Numbered from the stretch's first letter, positions 11,701 through 24,614 are shown. The stretch is 64,000 nucleotides of DNA from Clytia hemisphaerica (GCA_902728285.1 CACVBU010000346.1:135527-199526); one strand, 5' to 3'. A program made the numbers and translations. Notes: a model not told the origin generated them from the sequence alone.

Positions 11701-14700
11701 CATATCGATGGGCCCAGTCAGTTTTAAGGAAAACAGAATGCTGACATTTACATAAAATGCATGAAAGAAAATCTCTTTGGCAAGATAACTCACTTCCGTT
11801 GATGCTCTAAAAATTCCATTTCCTCTTGTGAGCGACCTTGCAACCTGGCTTTCCGTTTGGTATCGTTATCTGCTGCAACTTTGGAGAAAGGGTGTCGACC
11901 AACGAACGAGTTTAACAAGTCTATACCACTCATCGCTGCGAAAAAGGGGAGAATGTCACCTAATAAGTTTTTTGTTGGTAATTAATTGGTTCTGTTTGTA
12001 CACTGTTCGATTTGGGTTGGTTAAACATTGTATTGGCCTTTAGCAGACGATGCAGGCTAGCTTTCAACATTGAAACTAAAGTGAATTATTCTGAGAAAAG
12101 AAACACATCATCAAGCTTACTTTTAAGCGGTTTATCCATGATTCTGATTTGACGTTCTGGGAGAAATGGTTCACCGTCTTCATTGCCTGAGGAGTATGGA
12201 ATGGAAAGATGATGGTGTGAGAATCGCATGAATTTTTTTCATGTTTTGTTAAAAGTCATGTAGCTTCCGCCATTATGGAAGAAAACGTTCGATTTGCGAA
12301 CGATTCGAACGCTTGATTCAATAATGGTGCTAACTAAATAACTTAACAAAACATTTTATAGATGCAGATCTATTCGGCCAAAAGGTAGGACAACAGAAAA
12401 GAGGCATGAATATCACATAACAACGCAACCCTAACACCAAGCGAATTAGCTTTTATTGCGATAAAGATTGGTCTGGTCATCACCGTTCATGCTAGCTACA
12501 ACTGAACATTCAAAAAATCGATTAATTTTCTTTGAAAGTTTCATTAGTGAATGAGAGAAAGAGGTAGAGCGTCAATCTTCTCACCGACGTCAGAGGGAAG
12601 ACATTCTGCAGCATAGCATTCTTCACGTGCATCTCTTGGAAAATATAATGGCATCAGTCGTTTGTATGTGCTCTGCATGATGAGAGAGAGAAAAAGTTGT
12701 TCAATCTGATTCAATGGAATGAGGGTGAAGTAGATCCAGAAAACTTTTTGTGTACCCAATAGTGGAATGAGAAACTGTACCAACTGTTGTGATTTCTTAC
12801 TAGTGGCACAATCAGAGGCAATAAAACAATGCAAAAACGAACACAGTTAATTATGCACCATACCTCATCTATAGGTTCGACAACGAAAACGACCACTTGG
12901 AAAGCGTCTATATTCTTCTCCAAGAAGCGTCGAACAGTACCTGGAAATGAAGTGAAAATGTTGTCAAGATTTATTTTCCTCGTTTATGTTTGACAAAGGA
13001 ATTTCTTAAAAACATCAACGAACATTTTGAGATTCATTTGTCAATCACTACTCTGTGCCAAAGTGTATCTCACGTTTATCGCTTCGTAGTACACTCTGTG
13101 CGCATTGTCTGTTTGATAAAAAAATTCCCGTACAGAGATGAAGTATGATTTATAAATAGCAAAACTTCTCTCATCCTCTCCCATCTCTCACCAACACTCT
13201 GTCGCAGCAGTCGGTTTGAAAAATCTCAAATGAGAAAAGACAATGACAACAGACCCTCTACAGCAATGAATTTTGAAATTAGCTGTAGATACTGGGTCTG
13301 TGTACAGACAAGTCAGTCACAGGCATATTCTTAATCTCTAAACAAAAACACAGACTAGATACATACGTAATGGACAAACTTCCACGTGTAATCTGTAGAC
13401 AGTTAGCCTATCTAGTGAAGTGTGTAAAGGAATATCATATCTATGTACTCAATACATACGTAATGCAATGTGTGCTCCTTCTTCAGGTGGGTAACCTCTT
13501 CGCGTTGTGTTGATGACACCAAGACCTATTGAACTCAAATTGTTCTCTCTGAAAAGGAAGAAACAGGTTCCCGATTAAATCTCTTTCATCTCACAAAATC
13601 AAAACATATGTTAAGATTAGAACTTCCATCTCAGATGAACGACTGTACATCAGGAAGTTGCAAAGATCATTGGATTCAAAAGCTTTTAAATTTTGAAGCA
13701 GAAGCTTTTAACTCTGACTAAGACGGCCAAAAAGCTGGTTTAGATGCGAGGAAAATTGATTGAAATACACATGGTAGCCTTTCTCACAAGAAATTCCCAA
13801 CCGTTGATGAATAAGTTCCATCTTTTGTTTGAGCGAAAAAATGTTTTGTTCATGAAAACTGACCTAGCTAGTTGAAGGACGTTTCTGTATGACATGAATA
13901 GAGCACTTTCAGCGGCTGTTTTGTATTTTGTATTGTAACGTGGTCCAACTGTATGTATGACGTACCTGAAAAAGTTAAGATTTGACCAGGAAAAGGTCGT
14001 TTTACATCAAAAGTAAAGCATAAGTACGGTGAAGGAAATAATGTACAAATAGGATATATTTTATACTATTTGATATCTTTCTTATGTTGCAGGGAAAAGA
14101 GTTTTGACAAATTATACCTTGCGGGTAACTCATATCCTTTCGTCATTTTGGCTTCCCCTGTCCTACATGCTGGAAATGAAATAATAAGATACAATTGGAT
14201 GGATGGAAGTAAATTTTTTACTAACTGTCACTCGTTACATGGTTACAATGAAAAATAAAGTGTAAACAGTTGGCTTTCGAATTACAGAGAGTAATTTAAA
14301 TCACTTTTTAGTTGAGGAGACCAGAGGTTCAAATTAGAGAGAGTTGAATGTAGGTTCTATACAACTATCAACTCTAACTGCAATACAAAAACGCATTGGG
14401 TTTTAGTTATATAGGGTACTTAAGTAGTTTGATAGCTAGTTTTTGCGCAATGATTGTATGTGTACAATTTGTATTGATAAAGTGACTAATTAATCACATT
14501 GCAGCTCCTGTCTAACTTCTTCTCGTAGAAGAGGCCCTGCAACTTTATGTATTCTTTCACTGACAGGATTTTTATCATTCAGTGCTTCATTGGTGGAGTT
14601 GATGATCACGTCACATTTCAATTTAGTGATATCTCCTTCCCTAAAAGAGACAGTAAAGAAGTTATATTTTTGTTCAATTTGTGCTCATGGATATCAATTA

Positions 14701-15032
14701 TTCTGTCAGGAACAGCAAACAAGCTAATCATAAAGGTAGCAAGACACAATGGAAGGAGTTGAAGATCCAAGTCCAAGTATGAAGCTGAAGTTTAAGAGCA
14801 GATGCAGAAAACGGATAGAAAAGATATAAGGAAATAGGGTATCTAAGAACACATACCATAAACAGACTTTCTCATTGATATCCAAGTTCACAGGAAAAGG
14901 ACTTTCTTTGTCTTCTTTTGGTTCCAGGACTTTTCCCACCGGCACTTTGGACCATGTAGGGAGGTCTTCTGCCTCCATGATTCCTGATAACAACCCCAGG
15001 GGGTCTGTATTCTGTTGCTCCATTGACATCAT
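8794..15032 (-). CDS. GDAP2: GDAP2-like macro domain + CRAL-TRIO protein, 13 coding exons
   Basis: Exons (complement): 14857-15032, 14498-14640, 14118-14169, 13864-13965, 13460-13548, 12864-12940, 12585-12672, 12121-12186, 11794-11935, 11217-11293, 10748-10824, 9531-9670, 8794-9001. All joins are GT-AG and in phase, giving 478 codons, close to the ~497 aa of human GDAP2. Residues ~59-235 are a macro domain (INSTNEALNDKNP, YVIHTVGPRYNTKYKTAAES, PLYFPRDAREE); ~315-475 are a CRAL-TRIO/SEC14-like domain (WVKRSRTEDFTEISK, REYVLVYFHTLTTDDHTLD, IPPFVMEFD). Macro domains bind ADP-ribose or its derivatives and CRAL-TRIO domains bind lipids; the cell role of GDAP2 is poorly known. The last exon can read to a stop at 8794, but a GT at 8802 leaves room for one more exon. 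The start is the first Met in the N-terminal exon; a 5' UTR exon is possible. Confidence 0.93.
9112..9289. repeat. Dispersed repeat in GDAP2 intron 12, copy A
   Basis: Matches 45522-45700 (intron 17 of the OCRL-like gene) in the same orientation. The shared part includes GTGACTGAAGCGATTTGGAA and CACATACATAAACTCGGTA. An internal inverted pair, GAGGACGG-type versus CCGTCCTC-type, can form a hairpin. No coding capacity. Confidence 0.8.
9290..9431. mobile_element. Shortened copy of a pogo/Tigger-like MITE
   Basis: Its two ends resemble the inner left and right parts of the 300-bp element at 41089-41388: ATCGAACACG...CGGGAA on the left, and GGAGACATTCGAGTT...AGACTC at 9398-9425 on the right. The outermost left repeat is missing, so this is a truncated copy abutting the dispersed repeat. 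Confidence 0.55.
10941..11040. mobile_element. ~100-bp pogo/Tigger-like inverted-repeat remnant
   Basis: Begins TA-CAGTCAACCCTCTCTAATTC and ends with a related inverted sequence, AATCGAATCAGAGAGAGAG...GTCAAAATGTA. The CAGT...TCTC...TAATTCGAA form with flanking TA is typical of pogo/Tigger-type terminal repeats. It lies in GDAP2 intron 10 and has no coding capacity. Confidence 0.5.
11270..11545 (-). repeat. Threefold tandem repeat spanning a GDAP2 splice acceptor
   Basis: Units start at about 11270, 11368 and 11471 (periods ~98 and ~103). On the gene strand each unit carries an acceptor-like pyrimidine tract plus AG, followed by exon text ATACTCACAATG. Only the gene-distal unit (exon 10, 11217-11293) continues as coding sequence. 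The middle unit would hit a stop after three codons, and the third after about 15 codons. Confidence 0.85.
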
Positions 15033-16835
15033 TTTTATAGTAGTCTATTTAATTAAATTTTACTTTCTCTAAAGTCATGAAATTGAATGATAACTTTACT
15101 CAATAATATCTCAGTTTCTGTGCAAAAAAAAACAGGTAAAATGTCAACAAGTTAAAACACAAAAACGGCAGCACAGCTAAAAATAATAGCACTTTAAATC
15201 CTAAAAAAATATAATTCCATATTACAAACTGATAATACAAAGAAACAATCTTTGCTCTCAAGTTATCATGTTTATGTGTGTAGAGAAGATAGAAGTTTTC
15301 AAGTGGATTGAGTTGTAAAAAGATTGTCACTTCAATGTAAACACTAAAGTATAATCAAAACAACGAGAAAACATCTCTCACATCCATAATGACAGAAGGT
15401 TGTTGGTAAGGTGTAGCTTCAACGTTAAAAATATAACTTGTATTGCATAAAACCACAAAAATAAAATTGAAACATGACCATCCAACAAAACTTTCATAAC
15501 AAAAACAAGGTGTCTTGTTAAAGCACTATGTAATAAGAAGGATCAAAACTTTATTTCAAGTCTTACAAAGTTTTTGTTTACCTTTCAGATAAAGGTCTGT
15601 CAGACTTAACAAGAACAGCTTGCACATAATGTTTTCTGCTGTAATAAGAGGAAGAGTGAAAACAATATAACAATCACCCATAGTAATAAGCCCTACTTTA
15701 GCAAATCAGCATCAATTTACTTAATCAAAATTAATAACAGCAATAATAATAAATCATTTAAAAGTTGCCTAGGCAAATGTCAACAGCAACTATTCTAATG
15801 ACTTGTATAAAGTTAGATAACAATGCCATAGTTCACACCTCCTTTTTAATGAGAGGATAAAACCCTGAAGTAAGGGAAAACCTTGATCAACAATGCTGAT
15901 CAACTACCGGGTATTTGTGGCGAAAAAGAATAAAAATAAAATTGACTTTTTAATTTTTCTAATTTTATTTAAAGAATTTAAAGTCTTAAAATGGGGGTTT
16001 GAAAATTATGCTGAATTAAAAAGAATTGGGGGCTTATGTTTCAAATAAAAGAGGAGGCACATATCGGAGGAGTGTAATTTTATGATGATAATATATAGAA
16101 ACTGGCCAATTTTTTTAATGAGCTGTCTTTTCTAAATCTTTTTCTAACGACCTAATCAAAGCTAAAGTAAAACAAAAGTTATTTCATTAAAAACAATCAG
16201 AATAATTTGAGTAATCAGAGAAGCTGCTTTTTAATTTCATCCCATTATTCTGCACACACTAAAAGAGCTGAAACTTTGTGAAACGAGATTTTAAATAATT
16301 TTTATTTTCGTGAATTGACCTATTTTAAAATTTTGGAGAGGACTTCATTTTGCAAAAAATTTGCAAAAATTATCCCCTTAAAAAGGTACCCTAATTGGAA
16401 GGCAAATCTTGCTGCAACCTCTGCAAAATTTTGTCAGCGCAAGGTGTTTGTAGTAGTTCTGATTACATAAATTCCTGTTAAAACACAAAAAAGAAAAGCC
16501 TAGAAGAGATTAAGGTACAGTAAGATCTCAGAGGCCCATTTACAAAAGGTCGTTTATTTTCCTTTCAGTGATTTTTTATCACCAGTGAACTTCATTGAAT
16601 TCATAAAGTTTGTCCTGATAATGAGTTTTGATACATTAAAAAAAATTCAACCTTTCAAATTTGACGAGTTATACATTTGGTTGAATATATTTTAACAAGA
16701 CATAAATCATCTGATAGCTGATGCTTTGCAGAAAAAAGGGTAAGCATTTGCGTGATTAGGGTCTCGTTCAGAAGATATTTTACCTTTGAACTCTCTTTGT
16801 TGTTTCAAAACCCCTTTTGAGCCTGAAATACACCT
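15033..16835. other. GDAP2 upstream region, nothing recognised
   Basis: The promoter and any 5' UTR of GDAP2 must begin here, but no clear core promoter motif is visible. The rest is AT-rich non-coding DNA. Confidence 0.5.
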
Positions 16836-16842
16836 TTCCAGA

Positions 16843-18122
16843 CAGGGGGGGGGTACCAAGTCAGTGTACTGGACCATAGAGTACTAACTTGATTTTTGGA
16901 TTTTTTTCGAAAAAATTAGACCACCACCTTTTTTAGTACACTGTACTAACTTTTTTTCACGGTCGGGGCTTTGACACCACCCTTTTAGTACACTGTACTA
17001 ACTTTTTTTCACGGTCGGGGCTTTGACACCACCCTTTTAGTACACTGTACTAACTTTCTTCCACAGCCGGAGCTTTGATACCACCCTTTTAGTACACTGT
17101 ACTGACGTTTTTCCACAAATAGATTTTTATTACCACCCTTTCAGTACACTGTACTGACTTCTCCATGACCAGATTTTTGATACTACCCTTTTAGTACACT
17201 GTACTAGCTGTTTTTTTTTTTGCTCAGATAAGTTTAGAAACCACCCCTTATAGTGCACTGTTCTAATTTGACGACCTACCGGACGTGCGGCCCTTAAGGG
17301 TAGGTTTTTTGGACTTTGGAAAGTGCACTGTAAGGGTTGATTTGTGAGCAAGTGGGAAAAGTGCACTGTAAGGGTGTAAAATTTTATAAAATACCAAATT
17401 TTGAGGTAAAATTTGAGAAATTACACTATAAGGGTTGATCTTCAGTTAAATATTTCCTGCACTGTAAGGGGCTGATTTTAGAGACCTGATTTTTGGCCAA
17501 ACGTACGGTCGTTTTCACCCCCTCCCCCCGGTGATTTCACTTATATACAGATTTTTTTTCAATTAACATCAATCCAACAAGGTTACTAAGAAACGTAAAA
17601 CAATAGAGCGGATTTGTTTCTATAAAACTTGAAAGCTTCGATTCGAACGTTTACACATTCAAATTCTTGTTGTTGCCATTGCCATAATGTAGATAGGGCC
17701 TTAAAGAAAACGTAAACAAGATTGGAATTAAGGCAGGTCTCCACTTGTGCATGCTGCGACTCTGAAACAAATCCAATCAAGTAAACAGGAAACATTAGGA
17801 GAAAATCAGTGTACGAATTTGTATAGCTTAACCAGCCTTGACTTGAAGGTCTCTGACCAGCTTGGACCTGGCAAATTAGGCCAAATATACATGGGAATTC
17901 ACTGGGTTTGTGTTTTTTTACCACTGAAATTAGTACAATGTACTAACTTCTCAGTGTGTATCAATTCAGAACACCACCCTTTTTAGTACAGTGTACTAAC
18001 TTTTTCATTGTATTTTTCTCAGAGGACCACCTTTTTAGTACACTGTACTAACTCAATTTAATCTAAAAAATACACCACCCCACCAGCTATGGGCCAGTAC
18101 ACTGACTCAATACCCCCCCCTG
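16843..18122. mobile_element. hAT-like non-autonomous transposon full of palindromic minisatellites
   Basis: Both ends carry an inverted repeat of roughly 30 bases: CAGGGGGGGGGTACC, then GTCAGTGTACTGG and CCATAG, mirrored at the right end. TTCCAGA stands directly outside each end (16836-16842 and 18123-18129), a 7-base direct repeat that would be 8 with one mismatch, compatible with hAT insertion. Inside, ~52-60-bp units repeat around the palindromic core AGTACACTGTACT (about six copies at 16935-17215, more at 17930-18055), with a second set around GTGCACTGTAAGGG at 17320-17475. The ORFs inside show no transposase. Confidence 0.85.
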
Positions 18123-18129
18123 TTCCAGA

Positions 18130-18742
18130 TATTGATCGCAAGGCTAAGTTGGGTAGAATGTAAACATTACAGGCAAGAACAGGTGGAAATGCTCCAGTTT
18201 TCAGTGTTTTTTTTAAGAAAATCAATAGGAAATGGAATTATTTAAAGAGGTTTATCAAATAGCTCATGTTTTCACTTGATTTGATGTTTAAATTTAGTGC
18301 AATTATCTCTGAATTTGCTTCCAGTGATCATCAAAATAACAACAGGTTGAAACTTGAAATTCCATAGGATAACTTAGTGCTACATAATGAGTTTTCCATT
18401 AAGTCATTTTAACTCAAAACACCTTTTTAAGTCTCAGAGGAACGTAAAAAAACATTCTATACATTTTAAAGTTCCTTAATAAGGCATTTATTTTGAAGCT
18501 ATTATCAGTGCTAGTATCATGATGCAGATGATTGGATCAGAGCTCCTGGCCTAAATCTTGTGTAAAGTTGGAAAGCCAAGCCTTTTCGCTACCTTGTGTT
18601 TCCAATAGGAAATGTAAACAAACTTCAATTTTTCTGCAATTGGTTTGTAAACATAAAATTAAGCCAAAAGTTGTCATTTTTCTTTTCAAGGATCTATTTA
18701 TTAGCCCCCCTGGCTCCCCCGTGTGACCTAATATTCCCCTCT
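18130..18742. other. Intergenic spacer, nothing recognised
   Basis: AT-rich spacer between two inverted-repeat elements; no gene seen. Confidence 0.5.
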
Positions 18743-21467
18743 GGTAGGGTGGGGCGTCAAATGTCAAAGTCAGAAAATTCAAGATGTAGTGTTTTTTTAT
18801 GAAAATTTAACCTATTGTGAGGCATTCTGTGCAATTTTTAAGGTCAGAAGTCCAAAATTGGCCGAACCCCCCTGGGGGTACTGATTCGCACTACCAGCAA
18901 AAATTGGAAAAAATGGTATTTTCTGGCCTTTTCAGGCCTGTAAATTTGTCAAAACTATTTCAAACCTTATTTTTTTCATTTGTTGTACTAAATTTTATGA
19001 AGAAACAACAAAATAATCATATTGGGTTGAAAATTGTGCCCATTGGAACCCTAAACGAGCCGTTTTAAGCCAATTTTGGGTAGCAAAATGCTTTTTAAGG
19101 CCAATTTTGCAAGTACATAAACTTTAAACTGATTAATTCACATGTCTGAAATTTTCAGAGATGGAAGTCTTCAATAAAGTCTTTAAGTAAAATGAATTTC
19201 AAGTTTTTTACTTTTTTCAAAAATTCATTATGGCGTTTTCAAAAATCGCTTTTTAGCAAAAACAAATTATATTTATCAAAAAATAGCATTTTTTAAGGCA
19301 AGCTTTGACAAACTGAGTTTAAATGCTGACTGACATTTTTTTGCAGTGATAGTATTCTGGAGATACTCCAGGAAAATCAAAATCATTTGGGTCTGGGATG
19401 CGTCTATGTCCGCCATTTTGGAAATAAAATCCCTGCTAAGAGCCATTTTTCAGGCCAAAAACCCAAATTTGGACTGAAAAAATCTCTAAAATGACAATAG
19501 ACATGGGCCCGAATTTTCTTGCAGTGATAGTATTCTGGAAATACTGCAGGAAAATCAAAGTCATCTGGGTTTGGCATTTGGGTATATCCCCCATTTTGGA
19601 ATTGAAATCCCTGCTAAAACGCAATATTTCAAGCAAAAATCCCATTTTTGACTGTAAAAATCTTAAGAATGGCAATAAACATGAACTTAAAATATTTTTG
19701 CAGTGATAGCCTACTGGAAAAACTCCAGGGAAATCAAAATCCTTTGGGTTTAGGATTTGGGTATATCCACCATTATGGAATTGAAATATGTGCTAAAATT
19801 GGCTTAAAATGCAACCTTTCAAGCAAAAACCCCATTTTTGACTAAAAACTGCTATAAAATGGCAATAGATATGGACCCAAATTTCTTTGAAGTGTTAATA
19901 TTCTGTGAATTCTCATGGGAAAACAAAATCATTTGAGTCTGGGATTTGTCTACATCCACCATTATGGAAATGAAATCTCTGTTAAAATGCTACATATTTC
20001 CATCCGATACATCATAATTGGCTAAAAATTTTGTATATTACATTTAAAACAAAGAATATGAATTTATAATCTTTTAATTTAGAAATACTAGTTGAAACAA
20101 ATTATAACAAATATCCCATTCCACTCAATTCTTTACAGCCCACACACATTTCCATTCTCAAGACTTGTTTCGTCAAAAAAAGATTGGATTTTTGCTTGAA
20201 ATATTATATACATTTTAAAACTGGCTTCAATTAAAAAATTGTGGTCCCAGAAGCATCTTATACCTAAATAGTTGTTACCCCTGGAGTATTTACAGAATAC
20301 CATCACTGCAAAAAGATTTTAGGTCCAAAACTATTGCCATTCTAGAGAGGTTTTTAGTCAAAAATTGGGTTTTTGCTCGAAATGTTGCATTTTAGCCTGT
20401 TTCAGCAGGAATTTCAATCCCATTAAGGGCGGATATACCCAAATCCTAAAACCAAATGATTTTGATTTCCCTGGAATATTTCCAGAAGACTATCACTGCA
20501 AAAAGATTTTAGGTTCATGTCTATTGCCATTTTTAAGATTTTTCCAGTCAAAAATGGGATTTTAGCTTAAAATATTGCGTTTTAGCAGGGATTTCAATTC
20601 CAAAATGGGGGATATACCCAAATGCCAAACCCAGATGACTTTGATTTTCCTGCAGTATTTCCAGAATACTATCACTGCAAGAAAATTCGGGCCCATGTCT
20701 ATTGTCATTTTAGAGATTTTTTCAGTCCAAATTTGGGTTTTTGCCTGAAAAATGGCTCTTAGCAGGGATTTTATTTCCAAAATGGCGGACATAGACGCAT
20801 CCCAGACCCAAATGATTTTGATTTTCCTGGAGTATCTCCAGAATACTATCACTGCAAAAAAAATTTCAGTCAGCATTTAAACTCTGTTTGTAGAAGCTTG
20901 CCTTAAAAAATGCTATTTTTTGATAAATAAAATTTTTTTTTGCTAAAAAGCAATTTTTGAAAACGCCATTATGAATTTTTGAAAAAAGTGAAAAACTTGA
21001 AGTTCATTTTGCTTAAAGACTTTATTGAAGACTTCCATCTCTGAAAATTTCAGACATATGAATCAATCAGTTTAAAGTTTATGATCTTGCAAAATTGGCC
21101 TTAAAAAGCATTTTGCTACCCAAAATTGGCTTAAAACGGCTCGTTTAGGGTTCCAATGGGCACAATTTTCAACCCAATATGATTATTTTGTTGTTTCTTC
21201 ATAAAATTTAGTACAGCAAATGAATAAAATAAGATTTGAAATAGTTTTGACAAATTTACAGGCCTGAAAAGTCCAGAAAATGCCATTTTTTCCAATTTTT
21301 GCTGGTAGTGCGAATCAGTACCCCCAGGGGGGTTCGGCCAATTTTGGACTTCCGACCTTAAAAATTGTGCAGAATGCCTCACAATAGGTTAAATTTTCAT
21401 AAAAAAACACTACATCTTGAATTTTTTGACTTTGCCCCAAAAATGGCTGTTGACGCCCTACCCTACC
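18743..21467. repeat. 2.7-kb palindrome with internal ~180-bp tandem units
   Basis: 18743 to ~20010 is the inverted complement of ~20200-21467 with few differences; a spacer of about 190 bases separates the arms. The outer ends read GGTAGGGT(G/A)GGGCGTCAA inward. In each arm the outer ~550 bases are unique and the inner part holds about four units of 178-190 bp, each with CAGTGATAGTATTCTGG or a variant (19343, 19521, 19700, ~19890) and a CCATTTTGGAA landmark. Twin 83-residue ORFs on opposite strands (18817-19068 and 21131-21382) are products of the symmetry; they show no known domain. A TCT flanks both ends, too short to prove a target duplication. Best described as a foldback-type element or inverted duplication. 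Confidence 0.9.
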
Positions 21468-21611
21468 TCTGGGAAATTTTTGCTGGATATTCCATTTTCC
21501 TTTCCTCTCATGAGGTTTTAAGGTTTAGAATCATCTGATCTCTGTGGTTTCATTAGAACATGAATATATAAATGACTGGACATCCATCGACTTTGTATTT
21601 TTGTAGAAAGC
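21468..21611. other. Spacer, nothing recognised
   Basis: Short AT-rich spacer between the palindrome and a MITE. Confidence 0.4.
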
Positions 21612-22049
21612 ACTGGTCGTGTTCATACTGCAGACCTTCCTTAATTAAATCCATTAACAACAAAGAAACAGATTTATGATAAATGAATACACTGGTTTGT
21701 CACAGTTCGTCCTCACCCATCAACAACACTGATTCATATGATTCAATTTTTACATTTTTTCTCTCTTTTTTTCTCTTTTCTGTTTTGCTGAAATATACTT
21801 TATTGCACAAAACGCTCCTTTTGTTCATGTTAATGTATCTTCCGTAATAAAATCTTTTGTTTAAAGGGAAGCCTCTACCCTACCTTTAAGACAATAGAGC
21901 TTACGACTTTTAATTAAGTACGATTGATTAAAAGTTACAATACTAACCGTTCGACCCTTTGTTAAATGCACGTTCTGTATTGTAGTCAACAAAGGATTCT
22001 CCTAACTACATTTTAATTAAGGAAGGTCTGCAGTGTGAACACGACCACT
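21612..22049. mobile_element. 438-bp MITE with ~37-bp terminal inverted repeats
   Basis: The left end reads ACTGGTCGTGTTCATACTGC then AGACCTTCCTTAATTAA; the right end is its near-exact inverse (two mismatches). The inside is AT-rich without an ORF. A clean target duplication is not visible, so the superfamily stays open. Confidence 0.85.
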
Positions 22050-23790
22050 GCTAGCTTCGTTGTCGCCTCCTTAAAAACATTAAATGAAACAATAAATCTT
22101 GATGATATACCTCTTGGGAATACCTTACTAACAACGTCAAAACTACAACAAAAGTCTCTGTAGTTCAACTCTTCCAAAGTCTTTTATCTATTATATGACA
22201 AAGAAAACAGAGGCGGTATGATCGTCACTTGTCAAAACTCTGACTAATATTTCTGATTTTTTACTCAAAAGTATGGAATAATTTTAGAGAGTATGGGATT
22301 CAAATTATGATATTCTTATGACACGGGCCCTCCAAGTTTGGCATACTTTTTTTCAAGTCATAAAAAATTTATTGGACTGATTAAAGTATACACGCAGTTG
22401 AAATTCTGCATTTCTGCGTTGAAAAATGTTGATAAAATATATTGCAAACTTATGAAAAAGTTTGAGAATAATTATTTAGTGAATTATGAGTAATGTTCAA
22501 GCTCTATCAATCATTTTATCTAAGTAATTCAAAGAAGAAGAATTCTGAGGGAATATTGTTGGATTTTTATACCAATTTTGAAATACAGGCAGCAACGATG
22601 CTCACTTCACAGGCACAATAGAAGATAGATGTCCAGTTATGATTTATCCCATGTGAAGGCACAGTAGTGTACAAGTATTGACCGCCTTCTAGGAGATCAG
22701 GACTGAACTCCAACTCGGTGCCGTGTTTCTCTTAATGAAAAGTAAATGTTACTTTTTAGTACGTACGCCTCGCCTAGACGCCCTTGGGTGGACAGAAACT
22801 CTACAGGCCGTTCAGTGATTGAGCGAGAAATCCGTGCTAGTGTCTAGCAAGCTTGCATGAAATAAAAAACCTTCGCGTTGACGACTCTAATGAGGGAGCT
22901 CTTCGCCCTCTTAGCCCTTTAAATGGGGAAAAGCTTTTTTCTTTTTGAGGAAAGTAAGTCTGACGTCTCACGGATGCAAGGCTATCCAGGCTTAGTGGGT
23001 TAGGCGCTGAAAACCAGACTATTTTCATCAAAATTTTATGCCTTTCCTAATGGTAGCTACGCAAGTTCTGGAAACATTGGGATCCTGAGGGGAGCACCAA
23101 GCGGGAAGAAGGACCAGACTACTCGATAGGTCATCTCATCGGACATCTTGTGTAAAGAGAAGCCATTCGCTGTCATCCCATGCACATGTATTAGGTATAA
23201 TATCCTACACTGCTGTGTGAATCAAGTATCTGTTGCCTGTTAGGCGTAAATCAATATGTAATGTTGTCAATTTTTTAAAGAGACGTACTATTTTGAAATT
23301 AAATTAAAATCGATCAAAATTTGTCCCTCAATTGAAGAGTACCGTTCAACTGGTAGTTAGAAACTACCCATAGCACCCATAGCAAGTAACTGATGAAACT
23401 GATATAAAACGATGCATTGGGCCCTGCCCTCATGTACTCTTAATTGCAACAGTAACCAGTATAGTTCCAAGTGGTTTCTCAAATGTAGCTCCACTCGCAG
23501 ATCTCATTACAATAGTATAGGCTTATTGGCTAAAGCCGGATTTACACACGTCACTTTTTCGGCATTCACAAAATCTTATAACTATCTAAGCTAAATTCAA
23601 ACAAGAATCCTCCAAAAACTGTAAACAGTTCACATATTTTTAAGAATCGAAGACAAGACAGGTTACACAGATTCTGAGATAATAAAGATATAGGAATTAG
23701 AGGATTTTAGCGGATTAAACTAGCGGATAAAAATTCTCAAGCTAAGGGTGCTCCGTGGTAAGGCTAAATGTTTTAGGGCAAGATCTAACC
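22050..23790. other. Intergenic, includes a GC-richer patch
   Basis: No supported gene. 22690-23150 is less AT-rich than its surroundings and has many short paired segments, but no tRNA boxes, domain-bearing ORF or terminal repeats were recognised. Confidence 0.4.
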
Positions 23791-23795
23791 ACCTA

Positions 23796-24614
23796 CAGTG
23801 AGGCTGGAACTTCGATTTTTGAGGATTACGATTTTACCAGTTTTTTAGCGATTTTTGCCTCGCTAACCCAAATCCCGCAACCTCTTTACCTTTAAGGAAG
23901 ATGGAGATTAGAGTTTTTCAGCGTTCCGAAAAAAACGCATAGGAGAAATTTTTTCATCTTCACAGGATCGATTCTCAACAACAAAATACATCTTTTGGTC
24001 TTTGGGTTTGTTTCTGACATTTTTCCTTCAAAGAATATCGATCACTTTCCTTTTCCCCTTGAGCGTGTGAGAAAAAATGATTAGCTCGCGTTTTCGCGCG
24101 GGCGAATAAAGATGAGGCGGCAATCTTGCACTGAGGGTGCTACTTAGTTTCCGCCCTATTTTGCGCCCACGATAGAATGGTCCAAACACGGGGGTATTCC
24201 AAATGATAAACTATGTCGTTCTGTAAATGTTTATTTTCTGAGAGATACAAATAGTATATTGAATGTTATTAACTTATTTATTTAAGTATTTTTGAGCGCA
24301 AATTTAAATATATGGTTACATAAAAAACAAATGATAACAGTTCTGTTTATTCCTCAAACCCCAGGGAAAAGTTTTTTTGCCAACTTAGCTATTTTATATA
24401 TCTCGGAAATGAACTCCCATAGGAATTCCGATACCTAACCCGATTGGTTAATTTCGGAAACGCTTCAAGAAAGTCATAATGGCAGATAATTTTAAAAGTT
24501 TCTGAGGAAATGTGTGTAATTTATCGATGTTGATGGCTTGTTGATTCTTTAAAGAAAAAAGATAACAGGTATAGCTTTTTCTAATCCTAGAATATCGAGG
24601 TTCCAGCTACACTG
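23796..24614. mobile_element. 819-bp DNA transposon remnant, CAGTG ends, 5-bp TSD
   Basis: Left end CAGTGAGGCTGGAACTTCGA and right end (inverted) CAGTGTAGCTGGAACCTCGA form imperfect terminal repeats that remain recognisable for about 36 bases. ACCTA lies immediately outside both ends (23791-23795 and 24615-24619), a 5-base target duplication. The interior has no transposase frame. Confidence 0.85.

Noticed and set aside
14290..14360. Possible pogo-type terminal repeat (GGTTCAAATTAGAGAGAGTT)
   Set aside because: Only one end could be seen and no TA-flanked partner was found nearby, so no element was called.
17586..17924. 112-codon reverse ORF
   Set aside because: It lies within the hAT-like element, shows no transposase motif and has a composition expected by chance.
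18817..21382. Twin 83-residue proteins on opposite strands
   Set aside because: They are mirror copies produced by the large palindrome and carry no domain or codon signal; the frame is not a sign of selection.
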